From CAWABB01 sp963780165 (GTDB taxonomy: Bacteria; Bacteroidota; Ignavibacteria; UBA10030; UBA6906): 64,000 bases of DNA. The position numbers and the translations under genes are program-made. The stretch spans positions 372,001 through 436,000 of the forward strand of contig CAWABB010000006.1 of the NCBI GenBank assembly GCA_963780165.1, in the 5' to 3' direction. Under the pieces are notes generated by a model. That model searched no databases. It was not told the DNA's origin and saw only the letters and a program-made list of their open reading frames with translations. Of this stretch, positions 35,605 to 44,182 are shown one piece after another. Positions within the stretch are counted from its first letter, which is position 1. Each line of letters begins with the position of its first letter.

Positions 35605-35634
35605 CGGCCGGTCAGGTGACACCATGACCGGCCG
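35605..35634 (-). terminator. Rho-independent terminator of trxA
   Basis: Perfect 10-bp stem CGGCCGGTCA (35605-35614) / TGACCGGCCG (35625-35634) with a 10-base loop, about 50 bp past the trxA stop. On the minus strand it is followed by TTTCTGTGTG. Confidence 0.7.
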
Positions 35635-35683
35635 CAACAGTGCACAGATCGTCAGCCATGCCGGCAGGCACGGCTGCGGAACA

Positions 35684-36037
35684 TCAGTTCGTCAGGAGAA
35701 CGGAAGCGATCGCATCCTTGAGCGCGTCCTTTGGCAGCGCGCCCATGGCCATCTGGGGCTGCCCCTCCTTTGGGACAAAGAGGATGGACGGGATGCTCCG
35801 GATGCCGAACATTGCGGCAAGCTCCTGCTCCTTGTCGGTGTCGATCTTGTAAATGTTGACCTTGCCCGCATATTCCTTCGAGAGCTCTTCGAGGACCGGC
35901 GCCACGGCGCGGCAGGGACCACACCAGTCGGCATAGAAGTCGATAATGGCGGGAAGCTCCCCTTCATACTTCCAATCCTTGTGCTTCTCGAAATCGAAGA
36001 TCTTCTCGCGGAACGTGTCTTTTGTGAGCTTTTCCAT
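35684..36037 (-). CDS. trxA: Thioredoxin
   Basis: Cytoplasmic dithiol reductant, 117 aa. The active site is DFYADWCGPCRAVAP, with the buried Asp-type core and the cis-Pro loop RSIPSILFV; the C-terminal helix is KDALKDAIASVL. The N-terminus is slightly extended (EKIFDFEKHKDWKYEG) as in Bacteroidota thioredoxins. GAGAGG precedes the ATG, and a promoter (36071-36099) and terminator flank it, so it is a single-gene unit. Confidence 0.95.
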   Translation of the reverse strand: MEKLTKDTFREKIFDFEKHKDWKYEGELPAIIDFYADWCGPCRAVAPVLEELSKEYAGKVNIYKIDTDKEQELAAMFGIRSIPSILFVPKEGQPQMAMGALPKDALKDAIASVLLTN

Positions 36038-36070
36038 GGGCCTCTCTGTTCTGATATGTCACGCGTACTC

Positions 36071-36099
36071 GTTGTATCAGATTAGATGCAGAAAGGCAA
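36071..36099 (-). promoter_or_regulatory. Sigma70-type promoter of trxA
   Basis: On the minus strand: TTGCCT (36099-36094), 17-base spacer, TACAAC (36076-36071), 34 bp ahead of the trxA ATG. Confidence 0.5.
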
Positions 36100-36233
36100 G
36101 CGAGGGGGTCAAGGCCCCGGACCCCCGGAAAGCGGGCGAACGGGGCGCCCCGGCGCATCCGGAGCTCTCTGGCAACCCCGGAGCCCTCCCCGGGTCGGTA
36201 CCCCGGGCCGGCACGCCCCGCCACCCGACGAGA

Positions 36234-36461
36234 CTACTGCGCCACCGCAGCCGCCGCATCCGCGACCGCCTGCCTGAACTGCTCTATGCTCTCGCCAAAC
36301 ACCCGGAGCGTCGTCCGCTGACGCTTGTCGTCATTGTCGATGCGGCTCTCGGATATGGAAAGGTACTTTGCTCCGTTCTTCGCCTCCTTGACGTCGACGA
36401 AGTAGGTCGTTCGCCCCGCGCGCACGACCGAGGAGTACAGGGAGCTGGTGGTGGTTGCCAA
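36234..36461 (-). CDS. PUR-family DNA/RNA-binding protein (DUF3276)
   Basis: Small nucleic-acid-binding protein of the PUR-alpha fold, 75 aa. It reads SVVRAGRTTYFVDVKEAKNG then KYLSISESRIDNDDKRQR, matching the single PUR repeat common in Bacteroidota and spirochaetes. Translation starts at a TTG (36461), supported by CCCGGAGGA five bases upstream; no ATG is available. The C-terminal helix ends in Ala/Val. It stands alone between the M28 peptidase and trxA. Its role in this group is not established. Confidence 0.82.
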   Translation of the reverse strand: MATTTSSLYSSVVRAGRTTYFVDVKEAKNGAKYLSISESRIDNDDKRQRTTLRVFGESIEQFRQAVADAAAAVAQ

Positions 36462-36597
36462 GAAGTCCTCCGGGTTTCACGATGCAACATCCGTTCTGAG
36501 CCGCGCCATGGATATCGGCGGCTGCTCACCAGGACTACACCGCAGGAGGGGGATTTCCGAATGAAGAAAACGACGGGGGCAAGCGGGAGGACAACTC

Positions 36598-38013
36598 TTA
36601 CTGGTTCGCCAGGATCGCCGCAAGCAGCGCCATCACGATCGCGCCCATTTCCAGCTCGCGCGGATGCACGCCTTCGATCGTGTCGTTGGCAGAATGGTGG
36701 TAGTCGAAGTACCGGTGGTCTTCCACGACGAGTCCGACGCCGGGGACGCCTGTGGACACGAGCGGACTGATGTCGACCCCGCTCCCGCCCTTGACGATTC
36801 GACCCGCCCCCAGCTCCGCGAACAGCGGGGCCCAACGCGACAACCGGAGCACGGTCATCGTATCGGCTTCCACGGAGAGGCCGCGGGGCGCAAACGCGCC
36901 GCGGTCGGCCTCGATCGCGGCCACGTGTCGTTCGGCCGCCCTTGCCGGCGCCTTCACGTACGCTCTTCCACCCCTCAGGCCGTTCTCCTCGTTCATGAAC
37001 ATCACGGCCCGGATGGTTCGCTTCGGCTTGAACCCGACGCGCTGGAGGAGATCCAGCGTCTCGATCGCCTGCATGCAGCCCCCGCCGTCGTCGTGAGCCC
37101 CATGCCCCTTGTCCCACGAATCGAGGTGTCCACCCACAACCACGATCTCGTCCGGCTTCTCAGAGCCGACGAGTTCACCCAGGACGTTCCCCGACGGCGC
37201 GTCCGGGAGCGTGCGGGCCGAGAGACGCATCCGGAGGCGGACCACGCCTTCGACCTTCAGCAATTGGCTGAGCGAATCTGCGTCGAGCGTGCTGACCGCC
37301 AGCGCCGGAATTCTTGTGACGCTGTCAGCGTACGACATCGAGCCCGTGTGCGGCACATCGTCGCGCGCGAGCGTAACCGACCGAACGATCACGCCTGTAG
37401 CGCCGGCGCGAGCGGCTTCGATCGCGCCCCCCGATCGCTGGTCGACCGCACCGCCATACCCCTGGAACGTGTTGAGAGGGGTGGGGTCCATCGGCCTGTT
37501 GTAGAAGATGATGGCTCCCCGTGCCCTCTCGCCAAGAGATTTCACCTCCTGCAGCGACCTCACCTCGATCACCGGCCCGGTCACACCGTCCGCATCCGTC
37601 CCGATGCTGCCGCCGAGCGCGCACACATCGAGGCGGATCTCCGCCCGCCTCTGCTCCGCGAGCACCACCGCCTCCTCGACAGGGCCGCGCTCCCAGTGCG
37701 GAACCATCACCGATTCTACGCGGACGTGCGAGAACCCCAGCCGTCTCATCATTTCCGCGGTGAGCGACACCGCACGCTCGGCTCCCGCAGACCCGCTCAG
37801 GCGAAGCGGCGCTTCCCGTACAAGCTCGGCCAGGAGTGCGTGCGACCTGCAGTCGCGAAGGCCCTCCGCAACAAGCCGTCCGCTCAGCGCATGGTACTCG
37901 GCCGGGAGTGAGTCAGGTATGGCGTCAACCGGTCGTGCCGGAGTTCCGTCCGCGGCACGCGCGGGGACGCCGGGCGACAATAAGAGAAGGGCGAGAAGGA
38001 GTGTGGGCACCAT
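36598..38013 (-). CDS. Secreted M28-family zinc peptidase (carboxypeptidase Q-like)
   Basis: Exported metallo-exopeptidase, 471 aa. A signal peptide (MVPTLLLALLLLSPGVPARAA) precedes a PA-domain-containing N-terminal half and an M28 catalytic half. The metal site is GGHLDSWDKGHGAHDDGGG, then MNEENGLRGGRAY, AAIEADRG and the last His in DYHHSANDTIE. The 'HLDSWD.G.GA.DDGGG' form is that of plasma glutamate carboxypeptidase (CPQ). The start at 38013 is set by the signal peptide; the frame is open well upstream without family sequence. There is no type IX tail, so it is probably periplasmic. Confidence 0.92.
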   Translation of the reverse strand: MVPTLLLALLLLSPGVPARAADGTPARPVDAIPDSLPAEYHALSGRLVAEGLRDCRSHALLAELVREAPLRLSGSAGAERAVSLTAEMMRRLGFSHVRVESVMVPHWERGPVEEAVVLAEQRRAEIRLDVCALGGSIGTDADGVTGPVIEVRSLQEVKSLGERARGAIIFYNRPMDPTPLNTFQGYGGAVDQRSGGAIEAARAGATGVIVRSVTLARDDVPHTGSMSYADSVTRIPALAVSTLDADSLSQLLKVEGVVRLRMRLSARTLPDAPSGNVLGELVGSEKPDEIVVVGGHLDSWDKGHGAHDDGGGCMQAIETLDLLQRVGFKPKRTIRAVMFMNEENGLRGGRAYVKAPARAAERHVAAIEADRGAFAPRGLSVEADTMTVLRLSRWAPLFAELGAGRIVKGGSGVDISPLVSTGVPGVGLVVEDHRYFDYHHSANDTIEGVHPRELEMGAIVMALLAAILANQ

Positions 38014-38107
38014 GCAGTCGAACGCCGGGCCGGCGGACCTGCAGCGAAGAGTTTCCGCGGGGAGACAGCCGGCGCGGAACCACGTCAACGGACGACTTCG
38101 GACCATC

Positions 38108-39139
38108 TCAGATCCCGTACCTCGTGCGGATGCCCGGGATGAGGTACTCGTCGAACGCCCGTGCGAGCGAGAACCCCGGGGTGAATCCCCAATCGCGTCG
38201 CGCAGCCGCATCGTCCACATCCTCCGGCCACGAATCCACGATCGCCTGCCGCTTGTCATCCGGCTTGAACGATATCGACGCGTCCACGAACTGGCGCATG
38301 ACGATATCCCTGATATCGCCCGCGGAGGGATTGAAACTTGTGATGTTGTAGACGGGCCGCGTAAGCTTCTCACGCGGCGCCCGTTCGAGCGCGAGCAGCG
38401 CCTCGATCCCGTCCGGCATGGCCATGAACGGAATGCGCACGTCCTCCCGCACGAAGCAGGCGTACGGCTTCTTCTGGGCAGCGGAGTGCAGCATCTCGGG
38501 GGCGTAGTCGCTCGTCCCCCCGCTCGGCACGGTCACCGCGCTGATCAGGCCCGGAAACCTGATGCACCTGAAATCGACCCCGCCCCGTTCAGCATCCGAG
38601 GCGAGCTGACGGTAGTGCGTCGAGTAGTAGCGACCCAGGTGCTCGCAGTAGAGCTTGTTGCATCCGTACATCGTGATCGGAGTGTTCCACTGCTCCTCGG
38701 CAACCCTGCCCGCCCGGTGTTTGGCCTCGACGGACGGGAGACCGTACACCGCGATCGACGACGGGAACAGGAACTTGACCGGAGACCCGTGCCAGCGCGA
38801 CTGCTCGATCGCGATCTTCAACAGCACCATGGTGCCTTCCACGTTCACCCGGTGCGCGGCTTCAGGCGTGAACTCGGCCCGCGTCGAGAGCAACGCGGCA
38901 AGGTGATAGATCGCGTGAATCTCAAACTCGCTCTGCAATCGCTCCATGAGTCGCTGATCCAGGATGTCGCCCACGATCGCCGTGGCGCACCGCTTGCGGA
39001 TGTGGTCGTCCACCGGACGGACGTCGACTGCGATGATCGTCGGGGACCCGATGTCTGTCAGCCGCTCGATAAGGCCATGCCCCATCTCCCCGTTGGCGCC
39101 TGTGATGAGCGTGGCTGGAGTCCGGATGGAATTGGTCAT
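38108..39139 (-). CDS. NAD-dependent epimerase-like protein, L-threonine dehydrogenase (TDH) type
   Basis: Extended SDR of 343 aa. It has the Rossmann loop ITGANGEMGHGLIERL, the IYHLAALLS block, the catalytic SSIAVYG and YGCNK (Tyr-x-x-x-Lys). The central part matches the SDR-type L-threonine 3-dehydrogenase family: FRCIRFPGLISAVTVPSGGT and TSDYAPEMLHSA, then FVREDVRIPFMAMPDGIEAL. This enzyme would oxidise threonine to 2-amino-3-ketobutyrate. No 2-amino-3-ketobutyrate CoA-ligase is beside it, so specificity stays tentative. The start is at 39139; an M28 peptidase follows 94 bp later. Confidence 0.85.
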   Translation of the reverse strand: MTNSIRTPATLITGANGEMGHGLIERLTDIGSPTIIAVDVRPVDDHIRKRCATAIVGDILDQRLMERLQSEFEIHAIYHLAALLSTRAEFTPEAAHRVNVEGTMVLLKIAIEQSRWHGSPVKFLFPSSIAVYGLPSVEAKHRAGRVAEEQWNTPITMYGCNKLYCEHLGRYYSTHYRQLASDAERGGVDFRCIRFPGLISAVTVPSGGTSDYAPEMLHSAAQKKPYACFVREDVRIPFMAMPDGIEALLALERAPREKLTRPVYNITSFNPSAGDIRDIVMRQFVDASISFKPDDKRQAIVDSWPEDVDDAAARRDWGFTPGFSLARAFDEYLIPGIRTRYGI

Positions 39140-39260
39140 AGGAGTCTGCTGGAAAGTGCTGAGGTTGTGGTGAGGCAAGCGGAGAGAAGATACAAAACGG
39201 CTGATGGATTTGCCAGGGGCCAGAAACAGCAGCGGGCCCTGAGCGGGCCCGCAGACACCA

Positions 39261-39716
39261 TTAATAGATGGGGGTCCCGGATTGCCCCCGTGTAAGATTG
39301 CGGTCGCCGGGTTTGACCCTGATCCCGCTGGGCGGCATCTTGGGGCGCTTCTCCTCGGGCGTCGCAAGGTACACCACCCAATCCAACAACTCCTCGATCG
39401 GCCGCCCCTTCTTCAGGAAGCCGTCATACCGCGGGTCTCTCACGGCACTCATCGTGTGTACGTCGTCGAACGCCGACACGAAGAGAACCGGAAGCTTCTC
39501 GAAGCGCGGCAGGCTCCTGAGTTTGCGATGGAACTTGATCCCGTCCATGCGCGGCATATAGATGTCGGCAATGATGAGGTCCACCGCTCCCTCCTCCAGC
39601 TTCTCAAGGGCCTCGACGCCGTCTTCAGCCAGAACGACGGCATGCCCTTCCGCACCAAGAATGCTTCGAATGACGAGACGGTAATCCGGCTCGTCGTCCA
39701 CAACGAGTATGGTCAT
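39261..39716 (-). CDS. Single-domain response regulator
   Basis: CheY-like receiver, 151 aa, without a DNA-binding domain. All phospho-relay residues are present: LVVDDEPDYR (acidic pair), LIIADIYMPRMDG (phosphoacceptor Asp), FVSAFDD (Ser/Thr position) and DGFLKKGRP (Lys). A Pro-rich 30-residue tail (EEKRPKMPPSGIRVKPGDRN) follows the domain. No kinase is nearby. It contrasts with the Glu-substituted receiver at 18950-19609. Confidence 0.9.
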   Translation of the reverse strand: MTILVVDDEPDYRLVIRSILGAEGHAVVLAEDGVEALEKLEEGAVDLIIADIYMPRMDGIKFHRKLRSLPRFEKLPVLFVSAFDDVHTMSAVRDPRYDGFLKKGRPIEELLDWVVYLATPEEKRPKMPPSGIRVKPGDRNLTRGQSGTPIY

Positions 39717-39892
39717 CGTGCTCCCCGACCGATCTGTCCTGTTCTTGCGCTACACTCTTACACAATCCGTACCCAAATCCCCGGACCGGTAATGTGCAGA
39801 CATCGCGTAGCAATATGGTCAATCGGCGCGGGAGAACCCTTGTCCCAGGTCACGCCGGTGAAAATTGTAGAGATTACAGCCGATCCGCGATC

Positions 39893-41026
39893 TCACCTGT
39901 CGTACCTTCGCCACACTCTGGCAGTTATTGCGCACGTCACTTCGTATGGGATTGTCCCGAGGATCTCCCCGACATCCCAGCCCGAAATCGATTCCGGCCC
40001 ATCTGTCCCGATCAGTGTCACGGTGTCACCTTCCTCAACGTCCGTCACCGCGCCCAGGTCCGCCATGATGTGGTCCATGCAGATCGTGCCGATGACCGGG
40101 AATCGTCTGCCTCTGATGAGAACAGAGGTGCGGTTCGTCAGGGGCCGGAAGTAGCCGTCGGCATACCCGACAGGGATCGTCGCGATCGCAGTCCTTCCGC
40201 CGGTGAAGTACCGTCTCGCGTACGAGATACTCACCCCGGCATCGACGTACTTGAGATGGGAGACGCGCGAGCGGAGGCTCATGACGGGCTTCACGGGAAA
40301 CCGTTCTGGCATGCCATTCCCGGGGGCATATCCATAGAGCATGATTCCGGGGCGTACCATGTCGAAGCGGGCTTCCGGCATCGAGATGATCGCGCCGCTG
40401 TTCGCCATGTGGCGGAGCTGGACATCGATGTTGCGGCGGCCGAGCTCCTCGAGGATCGCCTCAAAGCGCTTGCGTTGCGCATCGGCGAATGTGCGGTCGG
40501 ACTCCTCCGAAGTTGCGAAGTGGCTGTACACACCTACGAGGTCGATCCCTCGCTCTCTGGCGACCTGCTCGACGAAATCGGCCGCCTGCCGGTCGGCAAC
40601 GCCGAGCCGGCCCATGCCGGTGTCCACCTTGACGTGGACGCGCGCCGTGCCTGACGATCGCGCGGCGGACGCCAGCGCATCAAGCCCGCGCCTGTCCATC
40701 ACGGTCAGATCGAGGCCATACCCCAGGGCCGTGTGAAGGTGCGCCTCCTCGGTCTTCTCGAAGACCAGGATCGGCGCCGTCACGCCTCCCTCCCGCAATT
40801 CAATCCCCTCGTGGTAGCGCGCGACCGCCAGGCGTTCCACGCCGTGTGCGACCGCTTCGATTGCCATCCGCACCGCCCCGTGCCCGTACGCGTTCGCCTT
40901 GACCACGGCCATGATCGCGACGCCCGGTCCGGCGTAGGCGCGCACCGCATCGATGTTCGACCGGAAGGCCGGAAGATCGATTTCGGCGCGCGTCGCGTGG
41001 GATACCTGAAGCTCATCAAGTGCCAT
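39893..41026 (-). CDS. alr: Alanine racemase
   Basis: PLP enzyme that makes D-alanine for peptidoglycan, 377 aa. The PLP lysine is in MAVVKANAYGHGAV, and the catalytic Tyr is in SISYARRYFTG of the C-terminal beta domain. VDTGMGRLGV, HMANSGAII and PVGYADGYFRPL are the usual family blocks. AGGGAGGGG precedes the ATG. It diverges from the S9 peptidase across a 208-bp gap that holds a promoter for each. Confidence 0.96.
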   Translation of the reverse strand: MALDELQVSHATRAEIDLPAFRSNIDAVRAYAGPGVAIMAVVKANAYGHGAVRMAIEAVAHGVERLAVARYHEGIELREGGVTAPILVFEKTEEAHLHTALGYGLDLTVMDRRGLDALASAARSSGTARVHVKVDTGMGRLGVADRQAADFVEQVARERGIDLVGVYSHFATSEESDRTFADAQRKRFEAILEELGRRNIDVQLRHMANSGAIISMPEARFDMVRPGIMLYGYAPGNGMPERFPVKPVMSLRSRVSHLKYVDAGVSISYARRYFTGGRTAIATIPVGYADGYFRPLTNRTSVLIRGRRFPVIGTICMDHIMADLGAVTDVEEGDTVTLIGTDGPESISGWDVGEILGTIPYEVTCAITARVWRRYDR

Positions 41027-41048
41027 TGAGTCCCCTCCCTCTGTTTCG

Positions 41049-41077
41049 AATATCCGGAGGGATGTTCACTTTCGCAA
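41049..41077 (-). promoter_or_regulatory. Candidate sigma70 promoter of alr
   Basis: On the minus strand: TTGCGA (41077-41072), 17-base spacer, GATATT (41054-41049), 22 bp before the alr ATG. Confidence 0.45.
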
Positions 41078-41147
41078 GCCGCTGCATCGTGAACCACTCG
41101 CCGGCGTGACGTGCACTGCGAACCGGCGCGCTGCCGGCCCTCCGCCG

Positions 41148-41176
41148 TTGCATCTTGAGCCTTGCTTCGCTAGTAT
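41148..41176 (+). promoter_or_regulatory. Candidate sigma70 promoter of the S9 peptidase
   Basis: TTGCAT (41148-41153), 17-base spacer, TAGTAT (41171-41176), about 58 bp before the ATG at 41235. Confidence 0.4.
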
Positions 41177-41234
41177 TCGTCACGCTCCGATCTTTCCTGC
41201 TCATCGTATACCCTCCATCCCTCGGAGACCTTTC

Positions 41235-43337
41235 ATGCACCGCACATTGAGCGTTCTTCGACTTTGGCTGCTAACCGCACTCGCATGCCATGCGCTCCCG
41301 GATGCCGCCATGGCGCAATCCGTCGGCAAGAGGCCTTTCGCGATCTCTCATTTATATGACATCCGGGACGTCAGCGATCCCCAGTGCTCCCCCGACGGAT
41401 CGCGCGTTGCGTTCGTGGTGGGCGAGAATAGTCTCGCCGACGCGACCTCGAACTCAGACCTCTATGTCTGCACGCCCGACGGCAAACGGATGACGCGCAT
41501 GACATCCGACAGGGCGTCGGACTCGTCCCCACGCTGGTCGCCGGACGGGAGCCAGATGCTGTTCATCTCCACGCGCTCCGGAAGCGCCCAGGCATGGGTC
41601 CTCCCGGCGGACGGCGGGGAACCCCGGCAGGTGACGAAGTTCGAGCAGGGCGTCGGCGACATCGCCTGGATGCCGGACGGGAAATCGTTCCTCTTCACCA
41701 GCGCCGTCTATCCCGAATGTGGCGCAGACAACGACTGCAACAAGACGATCACGCGCGACGCGGAGTCCGGACCGCTCAAGGCGCACCTTGCAGACCGCCT
41801 GCTCTTCCGCCACTGGAACTCGTGGTCAGCGATGAAACGGACGCATATCTTCCGCGGAGATGTCGCCACCGGAGCGGTCATCGACCTCACACCCGGGGAC
41901 TTCGACTCTCCGGCGTTCTCCACCGGCGGAGGAGGATACGATGTCTCACCTGACGGGAAAGAGATTTGCGTGGCTTCAAACCGCGATAGCAACGAAGCCG
42001 AAACGACCAACAAGGACCTCTGGCTGATCCCCGTGGCGGGAGGGTCTCCGGTGAACATCACGGACGCCAACGAGGCGTACGACGGCAACCCGGCGTACTC
42101 GCCCGACGGGAAGTTCATCGCGTACAGGACGCAGGCCATTCCGGCGTACGAGGCCGATCGGTTCCGGATCGCGCTGTACGAGCGGTCGACGGGGCGGTCC
42201 CGCTTCCTGACGGACGGCTTCGACAACTGGGTCAACGACATGCGCTGGAGCCCTGACTCGAGGGCGCTCTACTTTACGGCCGACGTGAAGGGTCATGTCC
42301 CGCTCTACCGACTCGACATCCCCTCGGGGGCAATCGCGCAGGTCGTGGACGCCAGAACCATCGACCAGTTCGCCCTTACGCCGAACGGCCGGGAGGTATA
42401 CCTCATTCGCCGCTCCGTCGGGGAGCCGCGCGAGCTCTGGAGCGCGGACATCTCGGGCAAGAACCTGCGTCGCGTCACCACGTTTAACAAGTCCGTAGAG
42501 GACAGCGTCGATATCCGCCCCGCCGAGGAGATCTGGATACCGTCGCCCACGGGTAAGCTCATCCATACGTTCATCGTGAAGCCGCACGGGTTCGATCCCG
42601 GCAAGAAGTACCCCCTCATCCTCAACGTCCACGGAGGCCCGCAGACCCAGTGGGCGGACGCGTTTCGCGGCGACTGGCAGGTATACCCCGGCGCCGGTTA
42701 CATCGTCGCCTTCCCGAACCCGCACGGCTCCACAGGATACGGACAGGAGTTCACGGCCGCGATCTCAAAGGATTGGGGAGGAAAAGTATACGCGGACGTG
42801 ATGGCTGTAGCGGACTCCCTTTCCCGGTTGCCGTGGGTGGATGCGGAGCGCATGGGAGCGATGGGGTGGTCGTTTGGCGGGTATATGATGATGTGGATGG
42901 AGGGCCACACCACCCGGTTCAAGGCACTCGCAGCAATGATGGGCCTGTACAACCTGAAGGCGTTCCATGGCGCGACGGAAGAGCTCTGGTTTCCCGAATG
43001 GGACCTCGGGGGTGTGCCGTGGGAGTCGGACCTGTACGAGCGGTGGTCGCCGAATCTCCACGTCAAAAATTTCGCGACGCCCTGCCTGATCATCACCGGC
43101 CAGCGCGACTTCCGCGTCCCGTACACGCAGAGTCTCGAATTCTTCACCGACCTGCAGCGCCGGCGGGTTCCGTCGCGGCTGATCGTGTTCGAGAACGACG
43201 GGCACTGGCCGAGCCACCTGAAGTCCATGCCCCTCTACTATAACGCGCACCTGGAATGGTTCGAGACGTACCTCGGAGGGGGAAAGGCTCCGTACAACTC
43301 CGAAGAGAGCGTGAAACGCGGGAGAATGACGAAGTAA
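41235..43337 (+). CDS. Exported S9-family serine peptidase (prolyl oligopeptidase / DPP5-like)
   Basis: Serine exopeptidase or oligopeptidase, 700 aa. A signal peptide (about residues 1-28, LWLLTALACHALPDAAMAQ) leads to a WD40/PD40-type beta-propeller (repeats such as CSPDGSRVAFV, WSPDGSQMLFIS, YSPDGKFIAYR) and an alpha/beta-hydrolase domain. The triad is visible: Ser546 in GWSFGGYMM, Asp in TGQRDFRVPY and His in ENDGHWPSHL. GGAGA lies before the ATG at 41235. It probably acts in the periplasm on short peptides and has no type IX tail. Confidence 0.94.
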   Translation: MHRTLSVLRLWLLTALACHALPDAAMAQSVGKRPFAISHLYDIRDVSDPQCSPDGSRVAFVVGENSLADATSNSDLYVCTPDGKRMTRMTSDRASDSSPRWSPDGSQMLFISTRSGSAQAWVLPADGGEPRQVTKFEQGVGDIAWMPDGKSFLFTSAVYPECGADNDCNKTITRDAESGPLKAHLADRLLFRHWNSWSAMKRTHIFRGDVATGAVIDLTPGDFDSPAFSTGGGGYDVSPDGKEICVASNRDSNEAETTNKDLWLIPVAGGSPVNITDANEAYDGNPAYSPDGKFIAYRTQAIPAYEADRFRIALYERSTGRSRFLTDGFDNWVNDMRWSPDSRALYFTADVKGHVPLYRLDIPSGAIAQVVDARTIDQFALTPNGREVYLIRRSVGEPRELWSADISGKNLRRVTTFNKSVEDSVDIRPAEEIWIPSPTGKLIHTFIVKPHGFDPGKKYPLILNVHGGPQTQWADAFRGDWQVYPGAGYIVAFPNPHGSTGYGQEFTAAISKDWGGKVYADVMAVADSLSRLPWVDAERMGAMGWSFGGYMMMWMEGHTTRFKALAAMMGLYNLKAFHGATEELWFPEWDLGGVPWESDLYERWSPNLHVKNFATPCLIITGQRDFRVPYTQSLEFFTDLQRRRVPSRLIVFENDGHWPSHLKSMPLYYNAHLEWFETYLGGGKAPYNSEESVKRGRMTK

Positions 43338-43371
43338 CTGGACGCCGTCCGAGGATTCCGTTGAAACGAAG

Positions 43372-43758
43372 CTAGGCCAAAGGCCCGCGACCCGAGGGGG
43401 ACCCTTCGGAGGGAGAGTCCTCATCCCTGGCAATACGCTCAAGGATTGCCCGGCGCAGGGCTTCCTCGTCGGGGGTATGATGTGCGAGAGACGCGCCATC
43501 CGCAGGCTGTGCCTTGAGATCGGCTGGGTCGTCTGGGTGCTGCGCAGGGCCTGTCGCATCGCCGGGCTGCGCGGGATGAGCGTCGTCCGCGATGTAGAGC
43601 GCGGCACACATCCCACCCATTCGGCGCCCTTCGATGTGGCACCGGAAGGCGTGGGCGCGAAGGGCCTCAAGGTCCTTTGCCTCGGGCGAAAAGCAGAAAT
43701 CCTCGAGCTTCTCCCCGCATGCCGTACAGAAGACCGGTTGTCGCGCCGTCTGGCTCAT
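43372..43758 (-). CDS. Small hypothetical protein with putative zinc-ribbon
   Basis: A 128-aa protein I do not recognise. The N-terminal 40 residues hold FCTACGEKLEDFCF and FRCHIEGRR, giving a possible Cys/His metal site. The middle is Asp/Pro/Ala-rich and probably disordered (about 55-95), and the end is helical and acidic (DEEALRRAILERIARDED). An AT-rich stretch (TATTTTAAAAT) lies immediately before the ATG. It converges with the S9 peptidase and diverges from the ybaK remnant. Codon use and the clear Cys pair make it likely real; function is unknown. Confidence 0.55.
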   Translation of the reverse strand: MSQTARQPVFCTACGEKLEDFCFSPEAKDLEALRAHAFRCHIEGRRMGGMCAALYIADDAHPAQPGDATGPAQHPDDPADLKAQPADGASLAHHTPDEEALRRAILERIARDEDSPSEGSPSGRGPLA

Positions 43759-43791
43759 ATTTTAAAATACTGAATATCCCGGCCACTTGCC

Positions 43792-44007
43792 ATGACCGCA
43801 CACGAGGCGGTCCCAACAACCACGGGTGTGCGCTTTCTGCGAGAGCACGGCGTCGCATTTATCCCCCGGTTCTACACGTTCCAGGAGCATGGCGGCACCG
43901 CCCACGCGGCGGAATCGCTCAAGGTGGATGAGCACAACATGGTCAAGACCTCCTTGACATTCTTCCCCCGTTTCATCACTTTGCCGATCATCCGTCCACA
44001 TTCATAA
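43792..44007 (+). pseudogene. ybaK: ybaK/ebsC (Cys-tRNA(Pro) deacylase) 5' remnant
   Basis: A 71-codon frame. The first 52 residues (TTTGVRFLREHGVAFIPRFY, then TFQEHGGTAHAAESLKVDEH, then NMVKT) match the N-terminus of YbaK-type editing proteins, which deacylate mischarged Cys-tRNA(Pro) and are about 155 aa. After VKT the sequence becomes unrelated (SLTFFPRFITLPIIRPHS) and stops. No frame downstream resumes the family sequence, so the 3' two-thirds is lost. A small basic gene begins 13 bp later. Confidence 0.72.
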
Positions 44008-44020
44008 TCAGGGGCATATC

Positions 44021-44179
44021 ATGGCTGGGAGGGCGAAGCGGACCACACACCGCAGCTCGACCGGAACGAAGCTGTATGCAGTGCGTGACAGCAAGGGCCG
44101 GTTCAAGGACATCCAGACCTACAAGCGCGCTCATTCCGCCGACCTCAGGAAGAAGAGCAAGAAAGAGAAGGAGAAGTAG
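44021..44179 (+). CDS. Small basic conserved-type protein, 52 aa
   Basis: A short gene: MAGRAKRTTHRSSTGTKLYA, then VRDSKGRFKDIQTYKRAHSA, then DLRKKSKKEKEK. AGGGG sits 7-8 bases before the ATG and the stop is 3 bp before the next gene, so it is well placed for translation. It is highly basic, with no Cys and no membrane segment. The 'KLYAVRD.KG.FKDIQTYKRAH..D' core looks like a nucleic-acid- or ribosome-associated peptide, but I know no assigned function. Confidence 0.62.
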   Translation: MAGRAKRTTHRSSTGTKLYAVRDSKGRFKDIQTYKRAHSADLRKKSKKEKEK

Positions 44180-44182
44180 ACG

